Positions 20,555 to 32,350 of a stretch of DNA of 64,000 bases are shown piece after piece. The notes under the pieces were generated by a model. That model did no database searches. It had not been told where the DNA came from and was given only the letters and a program-made list of their open reading frames with translations. Position numbers and translations under genes: made by a program. Each line of letters opens with the position of its first letter. Position 1 is the first letter of the stretch. The stretch spans positions 2,170,001-2,234,000 of the forward strand of contig JAIXMN010000001.1 in NCBI GenBank assembly GCA_025716815.1, in the 5' to 3' direction. Source of the stretch: Dichotomocladium elegans (taxonomy: Eukaryota > Mucoromycota > Mucoromycetes > Mucorales > Lichtheimiaceae).

Positions 20555-21246
20555 ATGGTCAAGCTCTACTCTGCCGTTGCCTGGCTCGTTGGATTCAACA
20601 GCACCTTGTCCGGATATGTCCGCTTCACCCAGAAGCACGGCGAGCAGGTCAAGATCCACTTTGTGATGGACGGACTTGAGGAAGGTCCTCACGGTGTCCA
20701 TGTCCACACATGGGGCGATCTCACCGACGGCTGCATGTCCACCGGCGCGCACTACAATCCCCACAATGTTACTCACGGTGGCCCCGACGCGCATATCCGA
20801 CACCAGGGCGACTACGGCAACATCTGGGCCGACGCGAACGGCCACGTCGACCATTGGCAGGAGGATCGTGTCTCCAAGCTCTACGGTCCGGAATCCATCA
20901 TTGGGTAAGATAAATCACGGTATTACCATCTGAAACTCACGTGGGCCCGCCGTCCTCACCATCCCCCCTTTTTTTTATGCTAGCCGTGCTATCGTCGTTC
21001 ATGCCGGCGAGGATGATCTTGGCCTTGGCAACTCTCCCGACTCGCTTACCACCGGAAACTCGGGCGCCCGTCTCGGCTGCGGTGTCATTGGACGTAAGTA
21101 AAGAGTATCTGGTTTTTTCTCTTTCTCTCTCTCCCAACCACCTCCCCCCAACACCACCACCACCCTTCATCGCTATAGGTCTTGAAGAAACAACTGTTGC
21201 TCATGGGAATATTCATGGTCGTCCTAGTTGCCCTAGACAACACTGA
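20555..21246 (+). CDS. sod1: Cu/Zn superoxide dismutase with C-terminal extension (175 aa)
   Basis: Exons 20555-20904, 20984-21093 and 21179-21246. The enzyme dismutates superoxide to hydrogen peroxide and oxygen. Metal ligands are in place: H49, H51, H66, H74, H83, D86 and H123; the disulfide pair is C60/C149 and the active-site arginine is R146 ([10 protein letters not shown]). No signal peptide is visible, so it is probably cytosolic. The canonical fold ends near residue 153; the third exon adds 22 residues ([20 protein letters not shown] and two more) with an extra Cys and two His, which usual SOD1 proteins lack. The third exon has good splice signals and ends in TGA, but an alternative splice site cannot be excluded. 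Confidence 0.92.
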
Positions 21247-21570
21247 CCAGTAAACACCCTGGCGTCGTGCATAAATGAGCAAACCGCACCAACCGTTGCT
21301 CTGTCATCTCTTTAATGTATAATTGGTGTTTTATATATATATATATACACACATTCATGTATCGTATATCCTTTAGCCGGTCTGTAAACGAGTTAATTCG
21401 TCTCTTTTTTTTTTTCTTAAAAAAGTTGATATGACTTTGTACAAATAAATGTAAATGGGAAACGATTGGACTAGGTCAATTTCATTGCTAGCCTGTTGGT
21501 CGCCTGGATAACAATGACAAGGGTCAGGGAAGTTGAAGGGAGAAATGCATGTGCGAGTGAGTGAGCGTGT

Positions 21571-21608
<38 letters not shown>

Positions 21609-21708
21609 AGAGATACGAAATGAAGCATTTGTCTGGTGGGGAGAAAGAGCCTGGGAAGGGATGTGTGAAATACACGGCGTGAGGGAGGTGTGTGTGAGTG
21701 CGTGTGGA
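21247..21708. other. Convergent intergenic region with microsatellites
   Basis: Between the sod1 and MTA1-like stops. It holds a (TA)n run at 21331-21346 and a (TG)15 run at 21576-21605. No gene seen. Confidence 0.6.
21576..21605. repeat. (TG)15 microsatellite
   Basis: Perfect TG repeat between convergent genes; a potential Z-DNA former. Confidence 0.9.
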
Positions 21709-22614
21709 TTATAACTCGTTGCCGATGGTCACCCAGTAATCACGGAGATTGTTTTTGCGGCCAAAGATTTCCAAGTATTTGCCTAATTCATGATAGACGT
21801 AAGCAAGTGTTTCGTTTAAGGAGCGAGTGTGTGTTCTCTTTACCATCAGGCACAAGTTCTTCGATAAGCTCATAGAGCTCTTCTGGCTTTTGGCTTTGTC
21901 CTCGTCGCTCAGAGAAAATAACATCCGATCCAACAGAGTGGCGGCAATTGGGAGGGTCTTCGCCCTACACGAACATTGAGTCCAGTCGCTCGTCCACTCG
22001 TCCCGCTCCTTACCTTTTTGCCGACTAGACAGGTCTCCTTTGCATGCTGGAGGTAGTAACCGTGACCCTTGGCCATACGTCGATTGACGGTTTGTTTGAC
22101 CCAAGTGATATCATCAACGTATCTATGATGCAAATTAATACGATCTTTACCACATCTTCTTGTATTCTTGCTTACGTGTAGCCCCATCGCTCCATCAGCT
22201 CAAACGCCTTGGCGTACTTGTTGTTAATCACCCAGATGAAAATGAACCCGTTCTTCTGCAGCTTCGGGATAGGGATCTCCTCTATACATATATCCGGAAG
22301 TTGCTGGTACGCAATGGCCACCTGTACCCAATATGTTTTTTTAAGAATGCATTGCTTCTCGATTGTCACCCCCGTCAATCTCGTCCACTTACGCCACGTG
22401 TGGGAGCGTGGGTAGCCAACTGCCATGGTGGATCGGCTACAATCACGTCAAACTGAACCTCTGCCGCCAAAGACTATTGCCCGAAAACCGACCTTAGCAT
22501 CGAATACCATCCTCCCCTCTTCTCCCACGCAAACTTACATCCCAGTCAAAGTTCATGACGTTGGCCTTGATGGGGACACACCATTCTGGCGCTTCGAATT
22601 CCTCGAGATCTTTG

Positions 22615-22650
<36 letters not shown>

Positions 22651-22954
22651 GGAATGAGCAATGCAATCGACCGACTGATCTCAACCTTTTGACAGGCTTC
22701 TTGCTCTTCTCCTCCATTCCACAGTATTTTCTTTTGCTTCTACCTTGTTCTTGCAATTCCTCTTCAGGGCCTTTGTCCTTGCCCCTGACGGTTTCCTCGA
22801 GTTGCGAAATCTCGGTCTGCAGAGCGTCAATCTGCAGCTGTAGTTCGATCTCGCGCTTGAGCAGAGATTTCAACGTAAGGTCAGTGACATCATTTTCGTC
22901 GAAATTGTCGAGGTCGATATTAGAAGGTGTGTTTTCGCGTGAAGAGGCTGTCAT
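21709..22954 (-). CDS. mta1: Compact MT-A70 adenine methyltransferase, MTA1-like (270 aa)
   Basis: Seven in-phase exons: 22954-22744, 22609-22539, 22473-22393, 22321-22176, 22122-22014, 21964-21844, 21782-21709. MT-A70 enzymes transfer methyl from SAM to adenine N6. Seen: an N-terminal coiled coil (about 20-65), catalytic ADPPWQL (D108-W111), KNGFIFIWV, YVDDITWVKQT, HAKETCLVG, DVIFSERRGQSQKP and YLEIFGRKNNLRDYW. Unlike METTL3/Ime4 it has no CCCH zinc fingers or long N-terminus. That layout matches MTA1, the catalytic part of a DNA 6mA methyltransferase described in ciliates and reported in Mucorales; the pseudo-enzyme partner would lack DPPW. RNA m6A activity remains possible. Intron 1 contains a (TA)n repeat. 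Head to head with twinfilin, 548 bp between starts. Confidence 0.85.
22618..22646. repeat. (TA)n microsatellite in MTA1 intron 1
   Basis: About 29 bases of alternating TA inside the first intron of the MTA1-like gene, close to its acceptor. Confidence 0.9.
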
Positions 22955-23502
22955 TGAATCGGTTGGATTAAAGAAAAAAAAGAAAAGCCTAAAACGCGTT
23001 TTGTCCTGAGTTTTCGGACGCGACGCCAACTGTTCCCCCTCTCCCGCACCCCGCTCTCCTCTCCCTCCAGCGCCTAATTCGGGGGTTTGAGGAGGCGGGG
23101 AGAGGAAGAGCGACCCGCCAAAAAAAAAAAGTACGCGCGCGCACTTTGGGGGGTGGGGGAGGAGAGAGAGGTATGGGTGTTCGTAGCTCCGCCGAAGCTT
23201 TTGATCCATCCTACAGACCCACCATTGATACAAAGGTCACCTACACCTAGCCTTAGCATTTATACTCCTGTGGACGTAATAATTTTCTGAAAAAATGGAG
23301 GAACAAGCGTGTACGCTTGTGCGTATATCGATTATGCTTTGTTGCACCGTTGGGAAGGGGAGTTCCTCTTCCCCCCCCCAAAAAAAACAGCGAGCGGTGG
23401 GGATTTTCTACATAGACCCAGCCATAGCGATAGCCAGAGGGCAAAGCACCGCACCCCCCCTTTTTCATATTCCTCCCCTTCAGTGAATTGCTTCCTCAAG
23501 CC
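22955..23502. promoter_or_regulatory. Divergent promoter region MTA1-like / twinfilin
   Basis: 548 bp between head-to-head starts, with homopurine/homopyrimidine blocks (23040-23160 and 23360-23390). No separate gene supported. Confidence 0.5.
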
Positions 23503-25242
23503 ATGTCCAGCCAAAGCGGTATCCAAGGTAACAATACAACTTATTGCAGGCATCGACCTTGACATATATATGTATACAACTTAATCGCCACCGTCAGTCT
23601 CGGAAGACCTTGCTAAAACTTTCGCCGACGCTGTGGCAAGCGGATCCACACGCGCCATCCGAGTTTCCATTGTTCACGGTAATGCATCTCGCATAGTGGT
23701 CATCTTTGACGGCCTATGTTTATTAAATACATCCCCTCCGCCCGCCCACTTTACCAATGACAGAATCACTGGAGGCGAACGGCACGACGCCGGTGGAGTC
23801 AACTTTTGAGCAAGGTAAAATAAACTCCAGATATCCTTTTTAAGCTGGCGAGAACAAGAAGAGATATATGTAATGTATATATATATATATATATATAACG
23901 GTCCAATAGATTACAATAAGATGGCCCATTTTTTCGAGCCCACTCAACCTGTTTATGTGCTCGTTCGTCTGGACACCAAGGATTCGAAAGGAGAGTACGA
24001 GTGGCTGTTCTTGTGCTACGTACCTGATCATGCCAAAATCCGCGACAAGATGCTTTATGCGTCGACCCGGGCATCGCTGACCAAGGAACTTGGCGACAGT
24101 CGCTTCGTGGATAGCATCTATGGCACTACCCAGGTAATGAACAAGAGAGAGAAGTCAGTGGATGGAGCTGTATTATGCAAGGCCATAACCACCTTATTTT
24201 ATTTTTCATTAGGACGAAATGTCCTTTGATGGGTACAACAAGCACATTGCACACAAGAAAGCTGACGCCCCGCTTACGCAACGTGAGCGCGAGCTTGCAG
24301 AGATCAAGTTGGCTGAGGTAAGGAAAAGAGGATATTTGCGAAAAAGCGCGCGCGCGCGCGCTCCCACCACCCTCATCTTCCAGGGTCATCATAAACATTC
24401 GGTGTAGGCCAAGGCAGCTTCCGATTACCAGGGCACAACAACCCGTAAGACCATGGCCCCGGGCATCTCCTTCCCCTTGACCGACAAGGCCCAACAGGCC
24501 TTGAGCGAACTGAAAAAGAGCAAGGACGAACGCGCTCACAATTTCGTGTCCTTGGTAAAAGAAATATGGCAACAAGGGGGATTGTTTTACGTTATACCTC
24601 AAACTCAGACATTCCATCTTTCAGTACCTCGAAAAGGAAACCATCGAGCTTGACAAAGCCGCACTTGTACCGGCTGGCCAGGTGAGCTCGACTTTGGCTT
24701 CAACCGCGCCGCGCTTCACATTCTACATCTTTGAACATCACGGGAACGAGAGTCCTGGTACGCACCGAGAAAAGCGTGTATAGCGCTAGCGCTCTCTCTC
24801 TCTCTCTCGCATGATCATTTGCTAACGGAGCTGTTTAGTTTTCATCTACACCTGCCCCTCTTCGTCAAAGATCCGAGAACGCATGCTTTACTCGTCCTCC
24901 AAAGCTAACGTCATCAACGGCGCCGAGACCCAGCTGGATCTCAAGGTCGTGAAAAAGGTAAAAAACTTGGCATCCGGCAGCAAATGGGGAGGACATCATA
25001 TATCGCGCCAGAGCTGATCCTTTCTCTATCAGCTCGAGACGAGCGACACTTCAGATATCACGGAAGAATACCTCCAAGAAGAAGTGGCGGCTACCACAGC
25101 CGTTCCTACGCAGGGCATTGTTGGTCAGCGCGTCCAAATGCTTAGCGGCCAACGGCAAGGCGAATTTAGACGACCTGTTGCACCTGGTAGACGACGCCCG
25201 GTGGCAACCACAACCTCTCCTGCTCCTGCTGCTCAGGAATAA
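23503..25242 (+). CDS. twf1: Twinfilin, two ADF-homology domains (364 aa)
   Basis: Nine in-phase exons: 23503-23527, 23598-23678, 23764-23814, 23910-24133, 24213-24317, 24408-24554, 24625-24757, 24839-24957, 25033-25242. Twinfilin binds actin monomers and capping protein and controls filament turnover in the cytosol. Seen: the first ADF-H domain (about 8-145; SEDLAKTFADAV, YVLVRLDTK, LFLCYVPDHAKIRDKMLYAS), a linker with LTQRERELAEIK and MAPGISFPLTDKA, and the second ADF-H domain (PRFTFYIFEH, FIYTCPSSSKIRERMLYSSS). The C-terminal tail (RRPVAPGRRRP) is the basic capping-protein/PIP2-binding type. The first coding exon is only 25 nt; intron 3 has a (TA)n run and intron 5 a (GC)n run. Confidence 0.93.
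23876..23897. repeat. (TA)n microsatellite in twinfilin intron 3
   Basis: About 22 bases of alternating TA just before the exon 4 acceptor. Confidence 0.9.
24346..24361. repeat. (GC)8 tract in twinfilin intron 5
   Basis: Alternating GC of 16 bases; potential Z-DNA. Confidence 0.9.
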
Positions 25243-25351
25243 GTTTTCTTATAAAGAGGAGAGAAAGAAACGGAAAAAAAGCGCAGTATCACCGCAATGG
25301 GCGCACTGTCTTCTTTCCTTTTGTATTTATTAATTACAGACAAATATCGTT

Positions 25352-27796
25352 TCAATTCTCCCGAAGAGCTGCAAGCTCACGCATCACATTGGCTTCCGTG
25401 CTCAATTTTTGTTGCTAAAGAGTAAACAAGAATGAGGGATGATGTGCACCCAACCGTCATATGGATCTACATTTATACATACCTGAGCAGCATCAATCTG
25501 TTCGCCTCGACTCTGCTTGTCTCTAAGTTCTGCAATCTGCCGAAGCTTCTTCTCGAGACCTCGAATCTTCTTCGCCTTTTCCTCGGGCGAAAGAGTCGTA
25601 GTGGGCGTAGACTTAGTCAGAGCCCCATTGCCACCACTATTGTTCTTCTTATTGCCGTTCTTGGCTCCGGATGTGCCCGCAGGCTTGCGCTGGTTTGAGC
25701 TCAGTGCCGGTCCACGACCACTCATCGCTGCCTCACGCTAATCAGTCCATTAGCACAGGTGCTTTCCTCATTCGGATTATATGCTATCCAAGTATTTACC
25801 TGATATAGTGTCGCAGTAGGCGCATTGCTGCCACGCAAATGAGGTGGTCGATAAGCACCCGCAGGCTTCGACGATGCAGCCGCCGTAGCCTTGCCAGGCA
25901 AGATCTTAATGGGCTTCGGCGGAGGCGATGCCGCACGCATGGTCGGATAGACAGAAGCCGACTCTGGGCGCCAGTCCACTTGATAGAGCTCTTCCACAGC
26001 CTCCTCATACACCAGACAACCAGTGTGATGCCACATCTTAAATCCATTATCCACACGCAAGCGAGGCGTTAGGGTCGCTGTCATCAAGAAACGGCTACAA
26101 GGGGACCACTCGCAGTGCGTCGCATTCGGCGCATGGAAAGTATTGATCTTCTTCAGCGTTTTACGGTCCCACAGATCGATCGTGCCGTTCAGATTACCAA
26201 ATCCTGCAATCGCAATAATCGTTCCCTGGGGGTTGAATCGAACAAAATTGCGTGGTTCGATACCGAATGAAAACACCGCACAGGCTCGATGATCATAGAG
26301 CGTTGCCTTGGCCGGCATAGCTATAAACGGAATAGGGTTTGTCATCTGTACGGCGTGTATGTTCTTCTCGTTACTTACATCCATAGACAACTGCGAATTC
26401 TTTCGAATTGGGACTCCAGTGAACATCGTGAACAGGTCCCTCCTTATCTAGTATTCCATACCAAACCATCAGGTTACAAACATATCAATCATTCCTCTAC
26501 ATCCTGTTTTCTTACCAAGAGGAACACGGCAATCAAAGTTGCCCGCCACAGCAAGATAATAGAGATTTGTCTCTGTGTTGCACAATCAATGGTTGCTACA
26601 ACCATATCGTAATAACCTCCAACTGAATTTACCTCCATAGTACGACTTGCCAGTCTTGTCCACGTCTGTCTGGGTCAAAACGAGAAGATTCGTTCCTAGA
26701 TCATTCCAGAACATCTGGACGTTATCTGCTTTGAAGAATGTCTTGTTGGACAAGGCTTGGTTGAAATTGGGGATGCTGTACATGCGCACAATGGCCGGTG
26801 CTCCCTATGTGCGTGCCGACCGATTAGCTTCAGCAATCACGAAACATATATCCTCCGCATCGCAGATACTCACCTTGCGCTCTGGGATAAATACAGCAAC
26901 CGCGGGGGACTTTCCAGGACTCAGAGAGAACTGGGCCACACCTTCTAGCTTAAGTCTTGCCCAGACGCTCTTTCCGCATGCTCTGCTCTCCCAAAACTGA
27001 ATTTCGTTCGTGACCATACGTGCGCAGTATTTCTCATCGTCTGTCCACTGGAAGCACCTATACCAGAAAAAAAGAGTTTGAATGCCTTAACCCATATCGA
27101 TAGAACACCCGGATCTTTACCAGTTATTCAGGGACTTTTGCGAGAAAGACGCGATTAGCTGGGCCGTCTTGGCATCCCAGATCATCAGGTTCTGGCTACC
27201 TGAACCATCCTCGAGCTTGGCTATGGTAAAAACCAAACCGGGTTGATTTATCTTTCATACGTGTGCGTACGCGATCCATATGGAGAACTAAACACTTACT
27301 AGGACGCTCCCAGGTGGCCACATAGCTTCCTTGTGGGGAGAACCACAGATCCACCACATTAGGTCGCTGGATTTCACACCATTGCGTCAATGTCGCCGCA
27401 TCGAACACTTTGACACTAATTGATCCGAAGTTAAGTACGTATTCATCATGCTGGTTTACCAAGAGACGGCGGACAACTACCTTTCATTCGTCGCATATCC
27501 ATACGCGTGACCGTATTTGCTGTATTGGAACTTTTTTGTTACAGTCTCCGGGCTGAAAAAAAAAAAAGAGTATAATCAGGTAAGCATAAGCATCGCAGCG
27601 ACAACATTTCAACAGGCAGATGGGACTTTACTTTTCAAACCCCTTGATGGGAGTGTATTCCGGGTAGCCGGACCAAACGGTCAAGTCTTTTCGGGAGCGG
27701 TCTATTTTCGGAGGATGAAGACGATCAGTCTGAATTGCAACTGATTACTTTAACTCTGTATGGGAAGAGCATACACGAAAACTGGGCGATGGGCAT
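25352..27796 (-). CDS. eIF2A: Eukaryotic translation initiation factor 2A (566 aa)
   Basis: Twelve in-phase exons: 27796-27775, 27701-27632, 27552-27481, 27415-27300, 27220-27121, 27057-26874, 26804-26633, 26572-26516, 26447-26379, 26320-25800, 25737-25483, 25414-25352. eIF2A is a WD40-propeller factor linked to non-canonical Met-tRNA delivery to the 40S subunit. Seen: N-terminal FSYRSRKDLTVWSGY, propeller blades (WFSPQGSYVATWER, QNLMIWDAKT), the hallmark NKTFFKADNVQMFWN and DVDKTGKSYYG, GSMPAKATLYDHRACAVFSF, IAGFGNLNGTIDLWD, TPRLRVDNGFKMWHH, then GAYRPPHLRG and a C-terminal coiled coil. Exon 1 (22 nt) encodes MPIAQFS and fits by phase, but is the least certain exon. Intron read-through creates spurious frames in this locus. 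Confidence 0.92.
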
Positions 27797-28299
27797 GTCG
27801 GCACACACACAGAAAGAAAAACAGGAGGTGGTTTTGGGGAGTGGTACAGAAGGAAAGGGGTGGCGGAGGAGAAGCGATCGTTCTCTTTTGGTTTCCGTTG
27901 TTCCATCTCTATGGGCCTCTCTCACTTTTTTCGTTTCCGCTTTCGGCCAGCAACGAATAAGGAACGCCCCTTGATAGGAGGCAAAGCCACACTTTTTGCA
28001 TGGCACCCTATTTTGACTACACTATGTTGCAAATCAAAGTCGTACCCTGCCAGTTCTACAGTCGCAGGATCGCAAAAATAAGAGTCGCTTGGCAAATCCA
28101 TCTCTCTCCCTTTCATTACACCTTTACATTCCGAAATGAGCAATCTATCTTTTTACGACAATGGCCAAGGTCATGTCATTGATGAAGAAATGTACCCTCT
28201 GCAATCCATTTGTCCTCGCATTGATATCTGCGTAGCATATCTTGCAAAGAGAACTCTGATCTTACTAACACACACATTTCCAAGGGAAAGGATACAGAC
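27797..28299. other. eIF2A upstream region
   Basis: No gene supported. It holds the eIF2A promoter, then grades into repeat DNA. Confidence 0.45.
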
Positions 28300-29160
28300 A
28301 TTCGGATGAAAGAAGCGGGGATCAAGCTCAGTACACAGCGTACACTGACCAAGACAATGTCAGCTTTTTCAAACGGATGTTTGAGAAGGTCTGCGTGCAT
28401 GAGCTGCTAGGAATCCATGTTCGTTCAGCCCGTGATAGGCATTACAGTACGAGAATGACCCTGACAGCGTCTTTAAGAGAACTAACGCGAGGGGTCATTC
28501 GCGTATTCTCAATGAAGAGCATAAGAGCATTATTTTAGAATGCATTGATGAGAATCTATCCATTGCCCTAGAGCAGCTGATGGAGCAACTGCTTCAAAGA
28601 TTTGAGGGTCTCAAAGTATCTATAATGACACTCCATCGATTTATGAAAACGAATGCAACTTGTCATTGAAAATGGCCCGGTTTCAGCCTGTAGACAGGAA
28701 TAGTGCTGCGAAGATCCAAGAGCACCTCGACGGGGTGTGCAGATGGGACAGGACCGACATGGACTTTAGAAAAGACAACCGCAATCTTGGGAGCAATCTC
28801 ATCATCAGGCACCATTAAATGTAGCTTGGGGCTCCCGCAGCCACTAACGAAGAAAAGAAAGAGGGCAGGACCATCTGAAGTGGCGAGCAGAGGAACTGTA
28901 GCTGGACATTATCTCAGCTCCCTTAAGGCTACAATGGACGAATGGATAAGTATGAACTTATGAAGGGTCGTTGTTTCTTAATGCATAATGCACCTATCCA
29001 TAGGGCTGAGGATGTCGCTAAATAATCGAGCGTCGAGGATATCGATGTGCTTATCTTCCACGATACTCGCCTGATCTCAACCCGATTGAGCAGTCCTGGT
29101 CAGGTGTCAAGAGCAAAAGTAAAAGGCAATAGGGTATCCTTGCTGCCTTCTGCAATCTTC
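28300..29160 (+). pseudogene. Decayed, internally deleted Tc1/mariner-type (DDE) transposase
   Basis: Plus-strand fragments in shifting frames follow the order of a Mucoralean Tc1/IS630-like transposase: DQDNVSFFKRMFEK, a helix-turn-helix region with RILNEEHKSIILECIDENLS, then WDRTDMDF, KTTAILGAISSSGTIKCSLG, RGTVAGHYLSSLKATMDE, LMHNAPIH and YSPDLNPIEQ (partly restored across stops). Sequence jumps at about 28760 from TDMDF to KTTAILG, so the block holding the first catalytic Asp is deleted. The second Asp is replaced in LMHNAP (usually MDNAP). Several stops and frameshifts. Clearly dead. Confidence 0.75.
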
Positions 29161-31081
29161 TAATATCCCGGACGCTCTGTAGATAGCGATATCAACATAA
29201 CTCCAGTGGCTCGAGAGGAGAGGATATGCGGTTTGGGTAGGACCCTGGTTTGGCTGCACCCGCGCAGGTCTCTCACCATGACTTCGTCGAGGTGCTTTTG
29301 TCTTCGTCTGCTTCCTCCGTTGCTTCCCCCCGATGCTTCTGGCGCTGGTACTGTCGTTGGTCCGTCGTCGTTCCTCCTCGTTCCTTCTTCCAACCCTTCA
29401 GCCGCTGCATCCGCCGTCGACGCTCAACAGCTACCGGACTCTTTCTTTCCTCCCTTCCGCCATTGTTACCGCAATGGTACACCTAGCTACCTTCGGAGTA
29501 AGTTAAAGAGTAAGAATATTTTCTGTTGACTAACGAGTATCTCTGCGGCCTTCTTTATCCATGTGACATTTATTTTACTTTGTATGCGTCATAATTTTCC
29601 TCCTTTACGAAATTTATTTTTGAAAATAAAGTACTATTTCGCCATACTTCAATACAAATCCCCCGGTCCACTGACATCCATAGACATCCAGATATGCTGA
29701 CATCTTTCTCGTTCATTACACCATCGTGTAGAAAAGACCTAGTCGCAGGTGCTGAGAGTGGCAGAGGAAAGCGAAGCCAGTAAAGCAAACAATCGCGCAA
29801 GTATGCATCAGCAATCTTCTATAGTAGCAGAGAACATTGTTAGCAACGTGATATCATCGACGCGTCATTGATTTGAGTAGCTTTTTCTTATGTATTGAAC
29901 ACTTGGCTTTTGTTGATAGGCTCGGCAGAAGCCCAAAGCATGGATTACAGAATTCGCTTGAACCACTTCTTCATTAATGAACGCTGACGCAATTACAAAG
30001 CCATTGCTGCAGGATGTTCACTCAACAGCTTTTCGCCGTGGCGATTGATCCATCATCAGGTAGAAAAACAATTACAATATCTAGCATATCTATGCTTATC
30101 AGCTCAAATAGTAATCGAGTCATTCATTCTGAGGACAAACATAACCAGTGAAACACCTTCGCTAGCTTCATTTCTGGAGGAACGATGGGAGTATGTATTG
30201 GAAAACATTGCTGTTGGGAATGACTACCGGAATGATTAGGTGTCGCGCTTCTACCGAATTGCGAAGAAGCTTAATATAAAAGTGGTACGATATCTGCGAT
30301 GTCAATAATTTTGAATTCTTTAATCTCGAGCCAGCGCACTTCTGAAGGGTGAACGTGTGCCTAACTGAGAGAAATTGGATCTGGCCTTCAAGGAGCGCGC
30401 GAAATTTGCAACTAGCGCAAGCGACAGGACAAGCGTTACGAGCTCGAACTCGTTATCCTCTGGCACGACTTTGTCGAGTACAGAACTTCTCTGGGTCGAG
30501 GAGTCGTATAACCAGCTGAAATGCAACAAGAACTTGTTGCACTCTTACATAACTTGAACCATTTCTCCAGCTAAATTGATTCCATGGTCAAAGCTCCATG
30601 TTAAGAAGAAAAGAGAACTCTTCTTGGGATCCATGCCAATGTCGCCAAGTTCATTTGCGTTGCCGCCTAGCAGACCTGCATCTCATTGCTGGAACATTAA
30701 CCAGCTTCCCTTTCGATAGGAGGCTCAAATTGAGCTCTTGAGTAAAACGGAACTACCTATCTCTTAGGATCGACTCACACTCGACCAACTAATGTTCTCG
30801 AGGAACCCTTCTCCACTTCAGTCTTCAAGGTTCTCACTTGAATATTTGCTACTACCATCAGGATCTGCGCTAGAGGCTGTTCCATCTAGACTTACGTCAA
30901 GGACTTCGCAACTAAACCTCCACGTCTGTCTACTCAACATGGCCTTGCTTTTACCATGCTGGCAAAGTATAAGCAACACGCTTAAGCGCCATCTATTTTC
31001 AGGGCTAATTCATTCGGCATGTGAGTTGTTACACACTCCTTACCGGTTTCCAACTTCCATGGCCACCGTCCTGCTATCTAG
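29161..31081. other. Repeat-derived spacer, no supported gene
   Basis: Open frames are short and on both strands; one at 29206-29529 (+) is Ser/Pro/Leu-rich with no domain. No RNA gene or inverted repeats recognised. Confidence 0.4.
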
Positions 31082-32350
31082 ATGGATGACCAGTGTTGGT
31101 GGCTGTCCAGCGATCGAGGGGAAAAGGTGTCAGTGGAGGCGCAAATGCTGAAGCGGGCATTAAGATGCAAGTATCATAGGTATGTCGATTTAATATTTAC
31201 ACGAATCAACACTGATATTATTATAAGCCCTGTACACTCCATGATCATCGATCCGATGGATCCTACGCCGATAAATGACCACTATTTCACAATAGCACAG
31301 ATGGAAATCATACAAACATATGCTGTTCCAACGCTGCCAAAATTACCTGCGGTCCTCTTGGACTATGTTCTCTCGTATAAGGAGAAGGTACATTTCCTTC
31401 CAACTATGCAATTAACTATATTGTGTGCTGATATGTTGGGTATTAATGTAGCGCGACATGGATAGCCTACTTGTCCACCGACAAGAAAAAAGCTTCCCCC
31501 AATCAAACAGGCTGACCTGCGCTGGGCACATAAATCCATTGTGGATGCGATGGACTTACTGATTTACAATCGCTTGCCTGACTCCACCTTCTCTGAGAGT
31601 GATCTGCTGCATGATATCTGGTCGCTTATTAAGAAGTGCTTTGCAAATTCGGTCATTGATGTGAACACGCATGTGAATTGTGATTGGGGATAATTGCTGC
31701 TTTATATCAGAATATGAAAACAATCATGAATACAGGGGGGAAAAGACAATGTACTCAACGGCACAACGTCCGAACAGCGAGCGCATTTCCGGAAATGGAG
31801 AAATGAGGAGGAAGGCCATAGGAGCCAAGGTTGACATCCGTTTCTCACATCTTCAGTATGAATATGGGGTGCGTGGAAGCGGCCCTCGATGGTGACCAAA
31901 CCAGCAAGAAAGCGCCGAGAGAATGACAACGGAGGCTATTTCGAACACTCAAGGATATCTTTGTGCGACTGGCGAAGGCAGCACCATCCAGCATTAGGGA
32001 CATCAAAGTATGTGGTTTTTTAATCTCGGGTAAGTGGATTATAGCCAGCCTATGGTGTATAATCTAACATATACACATTTAGACTTTCAACTCACTGGTT
32101 TATATCATGGATTGCCCTGTGGATGCAGCCTGCCGGATCACGATAGATTTCCCCCCTGATACTGGTGCAATTCTCAGCGAAGATGGCACCGCTGTTATAC
32201 TTATCTGGACACCGCACGTACTGCTGCAACCGCTGCGACCATGCTGATGCCTGCAATCAATCATCCTCTGCGGAACCCTACGCCATCATGAATGCTGTCA
32301 TCCGAGCAGACCGGGAAGGCGAATCACCGACCGAGGATTTTCTGGATTGA
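31082..32350 (+). pseudogene. Decayed copy of a multicopy Mucoralean protein family
   Basis: Frames from about 31082 (127 codons, stop at 31465) continue after stops and shifts as WAHKSIVDAMDLL, SESDLLHDIWSLIKKCF, RRKAIGAKVDIRF, then QYEYG and LKDIFVRLAKAAP...VCGFLIS to about 32110. The order (SE.DL...IW, GAKVD.RF, E.G..E, LKDMF) is one I remember from a large family of hypothetical proteins in Mucorales genomes with no assigned function. The GAKVD...EYG..E spacing loosely recalls the PD-(D/E)XK nuclease core, but the lysine is missing here. At least three frame breaks. Confidence 0.45.

Noticed and set aside
22425..23009. 194-codon plus-strand frame over the MTA1 locus
   Set aside because: Antisense to verified MT-A70 exons and crosses a (TA)n repeat; low complexity.
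27416..27480. Apparent coding continuation in eIF2A (RRLLVNQHDEYVLNF)
   Set aside because: This is in-frame intron sequence; removing it joins ATNE to SVKVFD, which matches the family.
29206..29529. 107-codon plus-strand frame
   Set aside because: Ser/Pro/Leu low complexity, no domain, no codon bias, inside a transposon graveyard.
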